Shown here piece after piece: positions 34,429 through 43,258 of a DNA stretch of 64,000 bases. Source of the DNA: Spartobacteria bacterium (GTDB taxonomy: Bacteria > Verrucomicrobiota > Verrucomicrobiia > Chthoniobacterales > UBA10450); the NCBI GenBank assembly GCA_021325495.1, contig JAJPGZ010000007.1, positions 124,001 through 188,000 on the forward strand, in the 5' to 3' direction. Both the position numbers and the translations under genes were made by a program. Under the pieces are notes generated by a model, which saw only the letters and a list, made by a program, of their open reading frames with translations, did no database searches and was not told the DNA's origin. The stretch's first letter is position 1, and every line of letters begins with the position of its first letter.

Positions 34429-37400
34429 ATGAAAAGAAATTCCCATCCTGTCACAGCGCGTGTTCTCGCTGGAATACCGTGTCTCATCATTAGCTTCGCT
34501 CTCGCGACTGTCGCCCTAACGAACCTCTCGGCCGGCCACCGCGCGCTACGATCTTCGAAAAGTTCGCCGACTGCGCCGGCCGCGTCGGTGCCGCAACAAT
34601 TCAGCGGCACATTTGATCCGCACGCATATCCGTGCGCCACGCCGCGGCATCACTTCACGGTTCCGGCGAACCAACTTCGCATCGTCGTGCAAGTAAATGC
34701 TCAGGTGCCAGCGAACGATCTCGCCGTTACCTTGCTTTACGGCTCTGACCCGAATCCGATTTTCGTCAAAACGGAAGACAACGGCATTGGAAATGAGGCC
34801 CTGACCTACGAACCCGCGGGCGGTCTCGCACCCGGCGAGTATCAAGTGCAGGTGTGCGCGTCGAGCAATCCGGCGGCGCTGACGGCGCCCTATGATTACA
34901 CCGGCACGTTTACTTACGATAATACGGGTCTGCCCGGAGTTCCGCTTCCGCCTTTTGGACCAATCCCGCCCGCGGCGCAGGACAACGGCCCGCAAATCGG
35001 CTTCGAAAATTTCGCCGCGCCCGGAACGCTCGTGACAGTGAAAACGACCGAGGCCGGTCAACAGCCCAACTCGGTGGAATACATGGGCCGCAACGCGGGC
35101 GAACCTTCGATCGGCGATAACTGGCTCACGGACACGGCAATTTTCTATTCCGGGCTGGAGACGCTCTTCGTGAAATTCGACGACACATGTCCGGCCAACG
35201 GGCTTTCATCGACATGGACAAATCGCGCGGCGCCGACACAAGTGGCGGTCGATTCCGATCCGATCGGTTTTACCGATTCCGCCCTTGGTCGCTCGTTTAC
35301 GGGCGAGCTCACGCTGTTGAGTCCGACGTGCAAAACTTCGTTTACGAATGACGACGGCGCGACCTGGATACCGACGCAGGGAAGTGGATTCGCGTCCGGT
35401 GTGGACCACGAAACCATCGGCGGTGGACCTTATCACGCGCCAGTCCCAAGCTTGCCGACGCCGTACAATCACGCCGTTTATTATTGTTCGCAGGAAGGGG
35501 TGCCGAATTCGGGACCGCCGGCATTTTGTTCACGCAGTGATGATGGTGGACTGACCTACGGGCCTTCTGTTCCCCTAACGACTCCGCCGGTTAATGTGTG
35601 TGGTGGTTTGCACGGACACGTGAAAGTGTCGCCGAAAGACGGAACTGTTTACGTGCCATTCAATCAATGCGGTGGCGTCGCGAGTTTACTCGTATCGCAA
35701 GACAACGGCTCGACCTGGACGATTCGACATGTGCAAACATCGACAATCGCCATGCAACCATCGGCGAGCTTTCAGGATCCGGCGGTGGCGGTCGATGCAA
35801 ACGGCCGCGTCTATTACATCATCGCGAATAACGACACCGCAGCGGCAGTTTTAACGTCGGATGATTTTGGCGCCACTTGGCAGAATCTTGGCAATGTCGC
35901 CGCGATTTTTGGTCTGCAAAACATCCGCTATCCGGCGGCGGTCGCAGGCGATGCCGGTCGCGCGGCGGTCGCATTTTTAGGAACGACAACGGCAGGCGAC
36001 GCGTTGCAAAGCAGTTTCCCCGGGGTCTGGCATATGTACGTCGCGAGCACATTCGACGGCGGGCAGACATGGTCGACGCGGGACGTTACGCCGAACGCAC
36101 CGATGCAGCGCGGTTGTATTTGGGCCAAAGGCGGCGCGAGCATTTGCCGCAACCTCCTCGACTTTTTCGATATGGCGGTCGACAAAACCGGCCGCGTACT
36201 CATCGGTTATGTCAACGGTTGCGAAGGCGGCAACTGCGTCCAGGCGCCGTTGACGGCGCAAGGCGAAGCGCCGCCGGGCGAGGGTAACGCATTCACCAGC
36301 ACCGCGACGATCGCGCGCCAGTCGAGCGGCCGAAGACTTTTTGCTGCAAACGATCCCGCAACATCGACATCGAAACCCGGCATGCCGACGTTAACGGCCA
36401 AACGAGTCGGCAATCTCGTTAGCCTGCAATGGTCGGAAGCCGACACCGGCAACTTGATGATCAACCATTATAATATTTTGCGCGGCACCGTGAGCGGCGC
36501 GGAGACGCTGTTAACGCAGGTCGCTGGTTCGCAAACGGGCGGCAGTTACAACGACGTGCTCGCGGCAAATGATGCGACGACGTATTACTACAAAGTCGCC
36601 GCGAAAAACAGTGCCGGAATTTCATGTAGCAACAACGAAGTCGCTGCCCCGTACACGGGCACGACCTGCACCGGCTTGGTCATTCATCGCAATGATCCCA
36701 CGCACGCTGAAGCGAACGCGGGGGGCAATACGCCACCGTCACTCTTGATCGATTACGTTGCGGTCGGCGAACCGGCAAACACGAGCAATTTCATGTTTAA
36801 GATGAAGGTGAACGATCTCTCGACGATTCCGCCTAACAGTCGCTGGCGCATCGTTTGGAACTCGTTCGCCGCGGAGTCATATCCGCCCGTTATCGACGGC
36901 ACCGGCGCTTCCCATTATGCGCAACAGTTTTATGTCGGGATGACGAGCGATGCGAGCAGTAACGTGACCTTTGAATACGGCACGCTCGCGGATGCGGGAG
37001 TGCCTGCGGTTTTCGTTATCTCGGAAACAAAACAGGGCGATGCGCTGCCGACCAGCGGTTACGATCCGGATGGCACGATTACGATCTTCGTTCCGAAAAC
37101 GCTGTTCGGTAATCCGCAACCTGGGGCACTTCTTGGTGGCGTGAACGGACGCACCCTCACTGGCGATGCGCCCGGTTCCCCCGAGAGCAAACTCGAGCGC
37201 TCGAACGCCTTTATCGATCACACATTCGTCAAAGCGCAAACCGACAACAGTTTTCCCGCGTCGACATATACCGTTGCCGGTAACAATGCGTGCACGGCGA
37301 CCAGTTTGATTCCTATCGGCGCGGTTTCGCGCAAAACCCACGGCACCGCCGGAACGTTCGATGTCGATCTTCCATTGAGCGGTAACGTTGGCATCGAAGA

Positions 37401-37824
37401 CCGCAGCGGCGGCACGACTGGAAAACATAAAGTCGTAATCACATTCCCGGTGCCAGTGAATGTATCGAGCATCAGCGTTACGAAAGGCAGCGGTGGCACG
37501 GGCTCGATCGCCAGCGCCAGCGTTAGTGGCAGCGTGGTGACGGTTAACCTAACGAATGTCAGCAATGCACAGACGCTGATAATTAATCTCAACGGCGTAG
37601 ACGACGGCACCAACACCGCCAATGTCTCAGTGCCAATGGGCGTGCTCGCCGGCGACACGACCGCGGACAAATTCGTGAATTCCGCCGACATCGCACAAAC
37701 GAAAAGCCAATCAGGTCAGACGCTGACGCCGTTTAACTTCCGCGAAGACGTGACCGTCGATGGAAATCTCAACAGTGCTGACATCGCATTCGTGAAATCC
37801 AAATCCGGCACAGCTCTGCCTTAA
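34429..37824 (+). CDS. Secreted BNR-repeat protein with Fn3 and dockerin-like C-terminus (about 1131 aa)
   Basis: The ATG at 34429 starts a signal peptide-like end (RVLAGIPCLIISFALATVALT). A pre-peptidase-like N-terminal domain is followed by BNR propeller motifs (TNDDGATWIPT, SDDGGLTYGP, SQDNGSTWTIRH, TSDDFGATWQN, TFDGGQTWSTR), then an Fn3-like domain (PGMPTLTAKRVGNLVSLQWS) at about residues 660-750. The last 170 residues match those of the 28995 gene, ending in a dockerin-like double motif (GDTTADKFVNSADIAQTK, DVTVDGNLNSADIAFVK). M1 is absent except at 37362; M2 is normal in density. Confidence 0.82.
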   Translation: MKRNSHPVTARVLAGIPCLIISFALATVALTNLSAGHRALRSSKSSPTAPAASVPQQFSGTFDPHAYPCATPRHHFTVPANQLRIVVQVNAQVPANDLAVTLLYGSDPNPIFVKTEDNGIGNEALTYEPAGGLAPGEYQVQVCASSNPAALTAPYDYTGTFTYDNTGLPGVPLPPFGPIPPAAQDNGPQIGFENFAAPGTLVTVKTTEAGQQPNSVEYMGRNAGEPSIGDNWLTDTAIFYSGLETLFVKFDDTCPANGLSSTWTNRAAPTQVAVDSDPIGFTDSALGRSFTGELTLLSPTCKTSFTNDDGATWIPTQGSGFASGVDHETIGGGPYHAPVPSLPTPYNHAVYYCSQEGVPNSGPPAFCSRSDDGGLTYGPSVPLTTPPVNVCGGLHGHVKVSPKDGTVYVPFNQCGGVASLLVSQDNGSTWTIRHVQTSTIAMQPSASFQDPAVAVDANGRVYYIIANNDTAAAVLTSDDFGATWQNLGNVAAIFGLQNIRYPAAVAGDAGRAAVAFLGTTTAGDALQSSFPGVWHMYVASTFDGGQTWSTRDVTPNAPMQRGCIWAKGGASICRNLLDFFDMAVDKTGRVLIGYVNGCEGGNCVQAPLTAQGEAPPGEGNAFTSTATIARQSSGRRLFAANDPATSTSKPGMPTLTAKRVGNLVSLQWSEADTGNLMINHYNILRGTVSGAETLLTQVAGSQTGGSYNDVLAANDATTYYYKVAAKNSAGISCSNNEVAAPYTGTTCTGLVIHRNDPTHAEANAGGNTPPSLLIDYVAVGEPANTSNFMFKMKVNDLSTIPPNSRWRIVWNSFAAESYPPVIDGTGASHYAQQFYVGMTSDASSNVTFEYGTLADAGVPAVFVISETKQGDALPTSGYDPDGTITIFVPKTLFGNPQPGALLGGVNGRTLTGDAPGSPESKLERSNAFIDHTFVKAQTDNSFPASTYTVAGNNACTATSLIPIGAVSRKTHGTAGTFDVDLPLSGNVGIEDRSGGTTGKHKVVITFPVPVNVSSISVTKGSGGTGSIASASVSGSVVTVNLTNVSNAQTLIINLNGVDDGTNTANVSVPMGVLAGDTTADKFVNSADIAQTKSQSGQTLTPFNFREDVTVDGNLNSADIAFVKSKSGTALP

Positions 37825-38177
37825 AGGAAGTTCAGTGAAAAATCTTAAAAACTATAGTCGTGGAGGCGTCCGCCCAAACGGCCACCTACGAATAGAAGAC
37901 AAGGTGAACTTAAATCGCCCATTTCGAGTGGGAAACGGCGGCCCCGGTCGCTCCGGTAGGCTACTTTTCGGCGCGCTATTTCGAGTCTCCGCTGCCGAGG
38001 CAAACCAAAGGCGCACAAGGCGATTCACTGTATCGAGTCCACCTATCGAGATTTTCTGGAGCTTTGAGAAGCGGCCTGTCGTACAATCGCATGCCGGATA
38101 ACTTTCACCCCGGAACAAACAACAAGAACAAACAACCAGACAACCCAAGAAATCAGCAAACAAGGAGAAAACTCCAT
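37825..38177. other. 353-bp leader before the second PEP-CTERM gene
   Basis: This region has a short hairpin (CCCATTTCGAGTGGG at about 37918-37932), GC-rich paired segments, and repeated ATTTCGAGT/TATCGAG blocks (37922, 37978, 38035, 38045). It could hold a structured RNA leader; the segment CTCCGGTAGGCTAC weakly recalls c-di-GMP-I riboswitch receptor sequences, but the CGCAAAGCC core is not seen. A GTG-start ORF at 37835-38101 (88 aa) has no protein-like character and is not called. Confidence 0.4.
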
Positions 38178-38870
38178 ATGAAAAAACAACTTAGCCTCAC
38201 GATTGGCTGCTTGATTGCAGCAGTTGGCATGGCGTTCGGTCAAAATACGGCCACGTTCTCGTTCAACGATAATGTTGGTACACCCGATGCCGGCACTTAC
38301 AGTTCGAATCAAGTCTTCAACGTCGATATCTTCGGCACCTTCAATTTCGGCGCGAACGGATATTCGCTATGGCTCGAGTCGCCGACCGGCTTGGCATCCA
38401 AGATTACCATCACCAATGAGACTTATTTCACGTTCACCGGCCCAACGGACGGTCCCAATCCGGGCTCAGGCGATCCCTTTAACAATAAAGGTTTCACTGA
38501 CAGCTCAGGAGCGCGCTCCGGCTACTTGACCGACAAAGATCTTGCAGCCAACCCGCAAACCGGCACACTCGATAGCGGCGATCTCGGCGCAACAGGCACC
38601 AACAAAGTCGCCGGCACTTACAAGCTCGCCAACATTGAATTCACGCTGAGCGGCGCCGCACCTGGCACGTACACGCTGTTCACCACGGCGAATAGCCCTA
38701 AACAATCTGAAATTACTCCGACCGGTGCAGGCAGTGGTGTTAATGCTCCGGCGGCGGCTTATACAATCACGATCACGGCAGTGCCCGAGCCGGCGACTTG
38801 GTCGTTGCTCGGCCTCGGTGGGCTCGGCTCGGTCGGCCTGACCTGGCTGCGCGCCCGCCGTCGCGCCTAA
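38178..38870 (+). CDS. PEP-CTERM sorting-domain protein
   Basis: A clear AAGGAGA ribosome site at 38162 precedes the ATG at 38178. The 230-aa product has a signal peptide (MKKQLSLTIGCLIAAVGMAFG), a beta-rich middle (FNFGANGYSLWLESPTGLAS and others) and a C-terminal signal VPEPATWSLLGLGGLGSVGL followed by TWLRARRRA. It is expected to be exported and processed by an exosortase. It is the second such protein in the window. Confidence 0.92.
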   Translation: MKKQLSLTIGCLIAAVGMAFGQNTATFSFNDNVGTPDAGTYSSNQVFNVDIFGTFNFGANGYSLWLESPTGLASKITITNETYFTFTGPTDGPNPGSGDPFNNKGFTDSSGARSGYLTDKDLAANPQTGTLDSGDLGATGTNKVAGTYKLANIEFTLSGAAPGTYTLFTTANSPKQSEITPTGAGSGVNAPAAAYTITITAVPEPATWSLLGLGGLGSVGLTWLRARRRA

Positions 38871-38901
38871 TCAGCGGCTGACGACTTGGGTTTAATTCAA
38901 C

Positions 38902-38936
38902 GAGCCGCGGAGCTGCAAAATCTCCGCGGCTCTGTT
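38902..38936 (+). terminator. Terminator-like hairpin after the second PEP-CTERM gene
   Basis: The arms GAGCCGCGGAG and CTCCGCGGCTC pair perfectly around a 9-base loop and are followed by TGTTGTGT, which is T-rich but not a clean T-run. Confidence 0.7.
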
Positions 38937-39014
38937 GTGTACAGTAATAGGCGACCCTAATTCTTTTTGCGTGCGGCGCACTCCTCGGCGGACTAAGAAT
39001 CACATGTCGATCTT

Positions 39015-40562
39015 ATGGCGCGCCGAAAATCTTCTTCACCGCAGCTCATCGTTTTATCTAAAGACGGCGATGGACACGACCGTCGTGTCGCCCTGCCCGC
39101 AAAAGACCGGCGGCTAAACTTCGGCGATCGCTGGGAGTACGCGCCCGCGCCGGAGGCGAGCAATTACATCCAGCTCAAAAAACGTTATGAGCTTTTCATC
39201 AATGGCCGCTTCGTTAGGCCGCGCGCCGGGAAATATTTCTATTCCATCAATCCGGCCACGGAAGAAAAGCTCGCCCAAATCGCCGAGGCCGACGCGTACG
39301 ATGTCGATCTTGCGGTAAAGGCCGCGCGTCGCGCCTACGATAACGTTTGGTCGAAACTCTCCGGCCGCGAACGCGGAAAATATCTCTACCGCATTGCGCG
39401 GTTGATTCAGGAGAAATCACGTGAGCTCGCCGTGCTTGAAACCATGGACGGCGGCAAAACCATCAAGGAATCGCGCGATGTCGATCTTCCATTAGTCGCC
39501 GCGCATTTTTTCTATTACGCCGGCTGGGCCGATAAACTTGAGTACGCATTTCCCGGTCGTTCACCGCGTTCGTTAGGCGTGGCCGGCCAAATCATTCCGT
39601 GGAATTTTCCGTTGCTCATGGCCGCGTGGAAGCTCGCGCCCGCGCTCGCGTGTGGAAACACGGTAGTGCTCAAGCCCGCGGAAACGACATCGATCACCGC
39701 GATGCATCTCGCCGAAATTTTCCAGCAGGCCGAACTGCCCGATGGCGTCGTCAACATCGTCACCGGCGCGGGTGAAACCGGACGCGCGCTGGTCGATCAT
39801 CCTAAGATCGACAAGATCGCTTTCACCGGCTCTACCGAAGTCGGCAAACGCATTCTAAAATCAATCGCCGGCACCAAGAAAAAACTCACGCTCGAGCTCG
39901 GCGGCAAAGCCGCGAACATCATTTTCGAAGACGCGCCCATCGATCAAGCCGTCGAGGGCATCATCTCCGGAATCTATTTCAATCAAGGCCACGTCTGCTG
40001 CGCCGGCTCGCGCCTCTTCGTGCAGGAAGGAATCTTCGCGCCCGTTATTCGCAAACTGCGCGATCGCATCTCGACCTTGCGCGTCGGCAATCCACTCGAC
40101 AAAAACACCGACATCGGCGCGATCAATTCCAAAATGCAGCTCGAAAAAATCTGCGAGTTGGTCGATAGCGGCCTGCAACAAGGCGCGCAGCTCGTGCAAT
40201 CGCCCGCGCGTTTGCCGAGCAAAGGCTATTGGTATCCACCGAGTTTCTTCACCGGCGTGACCGCATCGCATCGCATTGCGCAGGAAGAAATCTTCGGCCC
40301 GGTCCTGAGCGTGATGACATTCCGCACGCCGGAGGAAGCGATCGAGCGCGCCAACAATACGCCATACGGCTTGAGCGCGGGTGTGTGGACGGACAAAGGA
40401 TCAAAGATTTTCAAGATCGTGAACAAACTTCGCGCCGGCGTGGTTTGGGCGAACACCTACAACAAATTCGATCCGACATCGCCGTTCGGCGGTTACAAGG
40501 AAAGCGGATTCGGCCGCGAAGGCGGTACGCACGGCTTGATGCCGTATCTCGCGCTAGACTAA
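39015..40562 (+). CDS. NAD(P)-dependent aldehyde dehydrogenase
   Basis: A 515-aa protein of the ALDH superfamily. The N-terminal extension to about residue 50 is polar. Active-site landmarks are IIPWNFPLLM (Asn), LTLELGGKAANI (Glu) and GHVCCAGSRLF (catalytic Cys about residue 330). Substrate range is not readable; it resembles the betaine-aldehyde/general ALDH group. The ATG (39015) directly follows an M1 copy (39005-39014). Four M1 copies lie at 39005, 39302, 39479 and 39804. Its end overlaps the convergent dusB gene by 9 bp. Confidence 0.93.
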   Translation: MARRKSSSPQLIVLSKDGDGHDRRVALPAKDRRLNFGDRWEYAPAPEASNYIQLKKRYELFINGRFVRPRAGKYFYSINPATEEKLAQIAEADAYDVDLAVKAARRAYDNVWSKLSGRERGKYLYRIARLIQEKSRELAVLETMDGGKTIKESRDVDLPLVAAHFFYYAGWADKLEYAFPGRSPRSLGVAGQIIPWNFPLLMAAWKLAPALACGNTVVLKPAETTSITAMHLAEIFQQAELPDGVVNIVTGAGETGRALVDHPKIDKIAFTGSTEVGKRILKSIAGTKKKLTLELGGKAANIIFEDAPIDQAVEGIISGIYFNQGHVCCAGSRLFVQEGIFAPVIRKLRDRISTLRVGNPLDKNTDIGAINSKMQLEKICELVDSGLQQGAQLVQSPARLPSKGYWYPPSFFTGVTASHRIAQEEIFGPVLSVMTFRTPEEAIERANNTPYGLSAGVWTDKGSKIFKIVNKLRAGVVWANTYNKFDPTSPFGGYKESGFGREGGTHGLMPYLALD

Positions 40563-41543
40563 AACCGCCTCGCAATTGGCGACGTGGTCGTCGGCGATGC
40601 GTTCGATCTCAGCGATCGTGGAGACGTGCTGAAATTTTTCGCGAAGCGATTTTCCTTCCGGCATTCCTTTGGAATAGGCCATCAAACGCGCGCGCATCGA
40701 GCGGATGGCGGGATCCTCTGCTCCCCAGTCTTCCACGGTCAATCGGCAGTGACGCAGGATCACGTTCCACTTTTCGCGACCACTCGGTGGATCGACATCT
40801 TCATTTTTAATCTGCGCGAAAATCCACGGCGCGCTCATGGCGGCGCGGCCGATCATTGCTCCGGCTATCCCGGTTTCTCTTCGTCGCCGCACGACGTCCT
40901 GCGGCGACGAAATATCGCCGTTGCCGATGACAGGAATTGAAACTGCGTTAGCAACCGCGCCGATGACGTTCCAATCCGCTTCGCCGGAATAACCTTGCGC
41001 GCGCGTGCGTCCGTGCACAGTCAGCGCTTGCACGCCAAGATCGACAAGTACTCGCGCGATCTCGACCGCATTGATTGAATCTTCATCCCAGCCGATGCGA
41101 ATCTTCGCCGTTGTCGGCAGCGGCGAAATTGCCCTAACGACCGCGCCGGCGACGCGCGCGAGCGTTGGACAATCTTTGAGCAAAGCCGAGCCGCCATTTT
41201 TCGCGACCACTTTGTTGACGGGACAACCGAAGTTAAGATCGACAAAGTCCGGCGCGACCCAATCGACGACTTGTTTGGCCGCTTCCGCCATGTGCTCGGC
41301 GTCGCCGCCGAAGAGTTGCACGCCGATCGGCCGCTCGACCTCATCGAACTCTAGATATTCGCGCGTGCGTTCGTTGCGGCGAAAAATTCCTTCCGCTGAA
41401 ACGAATTCGGTCGTGAGCACGTCGGCGCCGTATTCCTTGCAGATTTGGCGGAAGATTTTGTCGGTCACGCCGGCCATGGGCGCGAGATACAACGGAAACT
41501 TTTCTCGAAACCACGGCAAGGAGTGATTGTCGATCTTGCTCAT
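40554..41543 (-). CDS. dusB: tRNA-dihydrouridine synthase (DusB-like)
   Basis: A flavoenzyme of 329 aa reducing uridine in tRNA D-loops. The signatures are LYLAPMAGVTDKIFR, GVQLFGGDAEHMAE, LNFGCPVNKVVAKNGGSALL with the catalytic Cys107, VHGRTRAQGYSGEADW, and IPVIGNGDI. The start ATG lies between two M1 copies (41528 and 41543) and overlaps the stop of the upstream hypothetical gene (ATGA). M1 at 41528 encodes the KID of MSKIDNHS. The ORF is complete at family length. Confidence 0.93.
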   Translation of the reverse strand: MSKIDNHSLPWFREKFPLYLAPMAGVTDKIFRQICKEYGADVLTTEFVSAEGIFRRNERTREYLEFDEVERPIGVQLFGGDAEHMAEAAKQVVDWVAPDFVDLNFGCPVNKVVAKNGGSALLKDCPTLARVAGAVVRAISPLPTTAKIRIGWDEDSINAVEIARVLVDLGVQALTVHGRTRAQGYSGEADWNVIGAVANAVSIPVIGNGDISSPQDVVRRRRETGIAGAMIGRAAMSAPWIFAQIKNEDVDPPSGREKWNVILRHCRLTVEDWGAEDPAIRSMRARLMAYSKGMPEGKSLREKFQHVSTIAEIERIADDHVANCEAVLV

Positions 41544-42046
41544 GTCGATCTTGCGCCTAACAAATTGCTCACTTCGTGTTGCACGTTTTCCAATTCATCC
41601 AGCCGCAATCCGGGATCGCGCACGATAAAGACGTCGCCGTTTTCGCGATGCTCATAAATCAAAACGCGACCGTCATCGCCACGCTCGGTCTTAATTTGCT
41701 TGAGCACTTTTTTCCGTTCGAGCATGGCGGCCAAAACGTAACAGGCATTCGCCGGCGGATTTTCCGAGCTCGTCAGCCGACGAAAAAGTTGTTCGGCGTT
41801 TTCTTTCGCGAGCGGCTCCGGTTGTTCCGGCGGCGCCGGTTCGTATTTCGTTCGCCAAAATGAAAACGGCCGAATGTTCTCATTGCGATTACGCCACGCT
41901 TCTTCGCTCAAATCTTCCCTGCGAAAACCTTCCGCGTCTTGAAAGAGGAGCGTGTAAAAATATTCGCCGGGCGCAAATGGGCGTTGCGTGGCCGCACATG
42001 CGTCGGCCCGATGCTTGATCGTCCATTCGTTAGCCAACGGGTTCAT
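41540..42046 (-). CDS. Conserved hypothetical protein (168 aa)
   Basis: ATG 42046 starts MNPLANEWTIKHRADACAAT and overlaps the stop of the permease gene (ATGA). The product has the pattern RPFAPGEYFYTLLFQDAEGF, then RREDLSEEAWRNR, known from uncharacterised planctomycete and verrucomicrobial proteins (Arg/Cys-rich start, GE-F/Y-F, W). The C-terminus carries VLIYEHRENGDVFIVRDPGL. The function is unknown. It is the middle gene of a coupled permease-this-dusB run. An M1 pair at the 3' end encodes its last residues (ARST). Confidence 0.72.
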   Translation of the reverse strand: MNPLANEWTIKHRADACAATQRPFAPGEYFYTLLFQDAEGFRREDLSEEAWRNRNENIRPFSFWRTKYEPAPPEQPEPLAKENAEQLFRRLTSSENPPANACYVLAAMLERKKVLKQIKTERGDDGRVLIYEHRENGDVFIVRDPGLRLDELENVQHEVSNLLGARST

Positions 42047-43191
42047 GTTGTGGCCGGCACCATACGCCGCGCGCGGCGAAAACCAAAGCCGGTGCCCTCG
42101 CGATTGGACGCGCGCAGCCAGAGCAGATAGAGACCGATGACGGCGAAGATTGCGTTCGGCGTCCAACCGGCGACCAAGGCCGGAACGCGATAACCTTCGC
42201 CGAGCGCGAGAAACAAATGCGTCAGAAAATTCATGGCGAAGACGAGAATGATCGCCGACGAAACGCTCGCCAGCACGCCGCGCCGCGAATAACCAATCCC
42301 GAGCGGCGCGGCCATCATAACGACGACGAGACACGTCCACGGCAACGCGAGACGATATTGCAAATGCGTCTTAAAAGGCGCGAGCAGCGTCGCAGGAAAA
42401 TCGGAATTGAAATGCAAATACTCGCGCAACTCGGGCACGCTCAGATTTTCGGCGCGAACGTTGGCGCTGCTCAACCGAAACGGCGTCTCGCTCCAGTGCT
42501 CGATCTTGAGTGAAGGCTGAAATTCCTCGCGCAAAACATTTCCGACCCCATCGTAGTGCACGATTTTCGCGGAGGTGAGCTCCCACGTTTTTGTTTGCGG
42601 ATCGTAGGTCGCGCGTTTCGCGAGATAACTCACGACAATCGAATCATTCTCGTCCTGTTGCAGCACCTGCACGTTGTTAAACGTGTTTTGATGCAGCCGG
42701 AAATTTTGAATAAACCATGTGCGTGAATCGGTTCGATTGCGGAAAATTTGCGCTTCGATCGAACTGGAGCGCCGCGCGTGCTGTTCGGAGCTAAGAATGA
42801 TGCGACGGGCGAGATCGGCGTGGGGCGCGAGCTCGTAATTTAGTGCGAACGTGACCGCGACCGTGAGCAACCCAAGCACGACGAGCGGCAACAAAACCCG
42901 CGGCACACTGATTCCGGCAGTGAGCATGGAGACGATCTCGTTCGCGCGCGACATGCGGCCGAGACAAAAGAGAAGCGCGAGCAACAATGAAACCGGCAGG
43001 AGGATGACGAGAATCTGCGGCAATTGCGTGAAGTAGTAGCGCGCGACCCGGGTGAAGCCGAGATGCTGATCGATGAAGACGGAAATGTTGTCGCTCACGT
43101 CGAAGATGAGCCAGATGGAAATGAATCCGGCGATGCAGTAAATGTAGGCCTGCAAAAAATTTCGGGTGACGTAACGATCGAGCAGCTTCAC
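42043..43191 (-). CDS. LptF/LptG (YjgP/YjgQ) family lipopolysaccharide export permease
   Basis: The GTG at 43191 gives VKLLDRYVTRNFLQAYIYCI and 382 aa, near the family norm. The longer frame upstream contains M1 (43211) and shows no homology-like features. Helices at the N-terminus (FISIWLIFDVSDNISVF, ILVILLPVSLLLALLFCLG, LLPLVVLGLLTVAVTF) and at the C-terminus (PWTCLVVVMMAAPLGIG, SAIILVFAMNFLTHLFLAL, IFAVIGLYLLWLR) flank a periplasmic beta domain. It would form part of the LPS ABC exporter. LptF and LptG cannot be told apart here. Confidence 0.85.
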   Translation of the reverse strand: MKLLDRYVTRNFLQAYIYCIAGFISIWLIFDVSDNISVFIDQHLGFTRVARYYFTQLPQILVILLPVSLLLALLFCLGRMSRANEIVSMLTAGISVPRVLLPLVVLGLLTVAVTFALNYELAPHADLARRIILSSEQHARRSSSIEAQIFRNRTDSRTWFIQNFRLHQNTFNNVQVLQQDENDSIVVSYLAKRATYDPQTKTWELTSAKIVHYDGVGNVLREEFQPSLKIEHWSETPFRLSSANVRAENLSVPELREYLHFNSDFPATLLAPFKTHLQYRLALPWTCLVVVMMAAPLGIGYSRRGVLASVSSAIILVFAMNFLTHLFLALGEGYRVPALVAGWTPNAIFAVIGLYLLWLRASNREGTGFGFRRARRMVPATT

Positions 43192-43258
43192 GGATTTCGG
43201 AATGGGTAATTGTCGATCTTGAGTGTAACGTATCGGTTCATTTTCGCATCTCACTGAC

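Noticed and set aside
37835-38101. 88-aa ORF MKNLKNYSRGG with an AAGGAAG upstream
   Set aside because: The ribosome site is fair, but the rest of the sequence is not protein-like and overlaps the possible structured leader.
37825-38177. c-di-GMP-I (GEMM) riboswitch
   Set aside because: The CTCCGGTAGGCTAC segment is suggestive, but the GGGCAAACC and CGCAAAGCC core strings are not seen.
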